Source: Gymnopilus junonius (lineage: Eukaryota > Basidiomycota > Agaricomycetes > Agaricales > Galerinaceae). Taken from it: DNA of 18,768 nt. Each line of letters starts with the position of its first letter. Position 1 is the first letter of the stretch. The notes under the pieces are model-generated. The model ran no database searches, was not told where the DNA came from, and saw nothing but the letters and a program-made list of their open reading frames with translations. This document shows positions 15,901-18,768 of the stretch, in pieces. The stretch lies in assembly GCA_015501075.1 (NCBI GenBank), contig JADNYJ010000603.1:1-18768 (forward strand). The letters run 5' to 3'. The position numbers were made by a program, and so were the translations under genes.

Positions 15901-18768
15901 ATGACTTCGACATCACATTCTGCTGCGGAGAATAAGGTGACCAAGTTTCCAATCCAGTCAGAGTGTGTGGCTCATGCTGTTTCTTAGAGGCAAGCATTGG
16001 AGAGACTGAGAATCAATAAAGGCCTTCAAACAAGTCGACCGCATACGGAATCATCAACCTCGTCAACATCCTCGCACACCACAAGCCAGCCGCCTTATCC
16101 AGCACCTCCTCCCCAGTCGCGAGATGGTACCGTCCCATCTCGCTATTTCCAGCACACTTCCTCCCCGCTCGGCAAGATACTTGTCCCTAATTCAAGTCCT
16201 CTGCCTTATGAGAAGGCGCATTCGAGCACATTTAGGCCAAACAATTCCGTTGGCAAACATGCAGTGACGTCCTCCTCAAATTCTATTTACACGAATGGAT
16301 CGGGAGTAGAAAGGGCAAACTTCACCTCTGATCCCTTAAGCGCCCCTAGCGGGTTTGTTGTTCACGGTGAACCATCTCAATCTGTACCGTCATTACGGCG
16401 ACAGCGGAATGATAATGAATTCCAGAATCACGAAGAAGGTCCTGCTCGTAAAAAAGTGAATCGAGGAACATCCGAAGATGTATTTGCTATTCCCGAGTCC
16501 CCAGACGCTCAATTCGGACAGCGATGGCATATGTCGACTGCCAGTGTGGACACAATATCGATGTCATCTGATGATTCACTCTCTGATCGTGGCCGGCTTC
16601 TCGTAGGCCCCTCACGATCTCGCCTTGCAAAGAACCAATCCAGTCCAAACCCACCTTCTGTCTCTGATCCTCAATTTGACCCCAAATTTCAAAGCTTTAA
16701 GATGACCTATCCAGAGGAGTCACCTCTAAGGGTTCGGGCTGCTTGGAGCCAAGCACGTGGAGAGATGAACAAGGCTTCAGCATTACTGTCGGATTCCAGT
16801 TGGTCACCAGTGACATCGGAAAGAGAGACCTTAGGTCGCGTTAGAGAAATAGAGGAAGCTTCCAAAGCCCAACGGGCTGCAGTCAAGGAGAAAGGCAAAC
16901 AGTCTTTGATATATGCCAATCGTCCAGTCCGTGAAGCTAAATTACATTCCACACCTCCTCCGGCGAAGTCGCCCATTGACCTTACATTACCCAACCTTGA
17001 AAGTCCCAAGTCGCCTCTGACGCCAGCTATAAAGAAGCCCCAACGGAAGCGAGCCAAAAAGTTGGTTCTTCACTCTGATTCGGAATCTGCGTCTAGTGGA
17101 ACCGATGACCGGCAAAAACAAGAATTGCCACAGACCGCCTACGAGAATCGCGCTTTGGAATATTTCAATTCCTCCAATCCTGAAGCGTTGCAGGAGTTGA
17201 CTGGTACTTTTATTCTCTCCTTCTATTCTGACCACAAAGTAAAGTAATTTATCATTCAGGATGCACGCTCGAGCAGGCTCAAACAATAATTGGTATTCGT
17301 CCATTTGGATCACCCCAAGATGTTCGAAGTAAACTTGGACAAGGAAAGAGGAAAGCAGCCAATGGTCTCACCCCGCGGATGTTCGAAGACGCAATCGAAA
17401 TTCTGAAAGAGTATGGTTCCGTTGATAATATCCTAGGCGATTGCGAACAAATCGCAGCTACTCTTGACGCTGCGATCTCCTCATGGACGAAAAGTGGGAA
17501 TGCTGGTAATCAGGAAAATCTGGAAGAAGGCACTTTAAACCTGCTGTCACTAGAGCCCTTGAAGAGTCGAAAGGCTTCAAATTACCTAACTAGTCAGCCT
17601 AAGTCGCTGCCTGATACCGTTTCCCTGAAAGAATATCAACTGCTTGGAATTAACTGGTTAAATCTGCTGTACCGCAGTAATTTAAGCTGCATTCTTGCCG
17701 ATGAAATGGGTACGTGAAAGTGAATGTGTGAAGTTTATTCCTTGCTGATGACCATTCAGGACTAGGGAAGACTATTCAAGTCATCAGTTTTCTGGCTCAT
17801 CTCAAAGAACAAGGTAAGAAGGGACCTCATCTTATCGTGGTACCGTAAGCGTTGGATAGTATTCTTGTCATACAAGACCTTGAACTTATCTGGATTATAG
17901 GTCCTCTACATTGGAAAATTGGTGTCGCGAATTCGTGAAATTTGCTCCATCTATCGCAGTCCAAACATATTACGCCGAAAAGAACGAGCGCGTCGTATTT
18001 ACGTGAAACTCTTCTGAACAATCAGAGATGTAGGAGTAAAACATCAGAAGGTTGGGAGGTCTTGATTACTACCTACAACCTGGCACAAGGGGACGAGCGC
18101 GATCGAAAATTTTTTCGCAAGATTCAATGGGATGTAGGTCAACTCTTCATAATGCAGATCGTTATGTTTTAATTTCTTCAAGTGCTGCATTTATGACGAA
18201 GGACATGTCTTAAAGAATTTCCAATCTCAAAGATATCAGTCGCTCCTGAAATTTGGCTCGAAATGGAGACTTTTGTTAACAGGCACTCCCTTGCAGAATA
18301 ATTTGCAGGAACTCGTCGTATGTGACTATCTTTGCAAATTTTCCACTGAATTAATGATTAGTAGTCTTTGCTGAACTTCATTCTACCGGAGCAATTTGCC
18401 GGCTCAATAGATTCACTCCGTACCATATTCAAAGTCAAGGGTGATAGTAAAGTCACATTGCTTTCGCAAGAACGTATTTCACGGGCCAAAAAAATGATGA
18501 CTCCTTTTGTATTGCGTCGACGAAAGGATCAAGTATGTTGTTTGATCAACCTTCTCCTATTTGTAACCTGACGCATCCTTAACAAAGGTTCTAAATGATT
18601 TGCCCAAGAAAACGGAGCGCATCGAATGGTGTGACATGACAGATTTACAACGGACGATCTATCGGGATACGCTCCAACGCTCTAGAAAAACAATAAATGA
18701 AGCCATCGTTGAAGCGTCTGAGATTGCGTCAATGATGCCCTCAAAAAAGGCGCGGACAGCGACTCGCC
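15901..18768 (+). CDS. FUN30: FUN30/SMARCAD1-type SNF2 chromatin remodeller, 5' part (partial, one +1 indel)
   Basis: ATP-dependent remodeller that, in yeast and fission yeast homologues, acts in heterochromatin maintenance and DNA-end resection. Exons: 15901-15936, 15988-17203, 17260-17709, 17760-17844, 17901-18133, 18183-18317, 18365-18532 and 18588 to the edge; about 834 residues seen, the second helicase lobe lies outside. The N-terminal third is Ser/Pro-rich and disordered. A CUE-like segment ([17 protein letters not shown], about residue 250) is followed by the family's [16 protein letters not shown] block. The helicase starts at [13 protein letters not shown], then DEMG|LGKT (motif I, split by an intron), VPSSTLENW (Ia), DEGHVLKN (II, the FUN30-type DEGH), [10 protein letters not shown] (III) and [15 protein letters not shown]. 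Near 17991-17996 one extra base breaks AEKNER before YLRETLLN. The start ATG at 15901 gives a 12-residue first exon; a later TTG start is unnecessary. Confidence 0.92.

Noticed and set aside
1..18768. A gene cluster, defence locus or other undescribed system
   Set aside because: All recognisable genes are unrelated conserved eukaryotic housekeeping genes; no CRISPR-like array, biosynthetic core enzyme, viral hallmark or cluster of unknown genes is present.
1..18768. tRNA, rRNA or snRNA genes
   Set aside because: Scanning the spacers by eye showed no cloverleaf with A/B boxes or snRNA-like motifs; a covariance-model search would be decisive.

Overview
The window looks like nuclear DNA from a filamentous basidiomycete, most likely an Agaricomycete. 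The genes are packed closely on both strands and are cut by many introns of about 43-86 nt with GT(A/G)NGN donors. The conserved proteins I can reassemble (NSA2, SmD3, CLC, APC8, ALG14, U2AF1, FUN30) have the sequence character I know from mushroom-forming fungi. There is no sign of bacterial, viral or organellar DNA. I could not run a database search; all identifications come from motif and family recognition.

Layout. 1-382 (+): 3' end of NSA2 (60S ribosome biogenesis). 662-976 (+): SDHAF4/Sdh8, a succinate dehydrogenase assembly factor. 1317-2010 (-): SmD3, a spliceosomal Sm protein, with a 6-nt microexon. 2011-3371: AT-rich intergenic DNA holding a 573-bp non-autonomous hAT-type element (2395-2967) with a perfect 8-bp target-site duplication. 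3372-6867 (-): a 17-exon CLC chloride channel / Cl-/H+ exchanger with CBS domains. 6954-8306 (-): a GLTSCR1/BICRA-domain protein, a putative SWI/SNF subunit. 8631-11040 (-): APC8/Cdc23 of the anaphase-promoting complex, 12 exons. 11041-11632: divergent promoter region. 11633-12524 (+): ALG14, the membrane anchor of the second N-glycan GlcNAc transferase. 12609-13552 (-): U2AF small subunit. 13999-15203 (-): a mitochondrial-carrier-fold protein. 15204-15900: divergent promoter region. 15901 to the window end (+): FUN30/SMARCAD1-type SNF2 remodeller, cut by the window edge.

The genes are unrelated housekeeping loci (ribosome assembly, respiration, splicing, ion transport, chromatin, cell cycle, glycosylation). 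They do not form a pathway or cluster, and I see no convincing new biological system. Noteworthy points are two tiny internal exons (6 and 14 nt), an 8-nt terminal coding exon, two GC-AG introns, the hAT-type element and a 43-bp imperfect inverted repeat beside U2AF1. In addition, nine apparent single-base indels interrupt four otherwise well-conserved genes (CLC, U2AF1, the carrier, FUN30). Most lie in short homopolymers, so assembly error is the first explanation to test, before decay. Automated translation of these four genes from this sequence would give wrong proteins.
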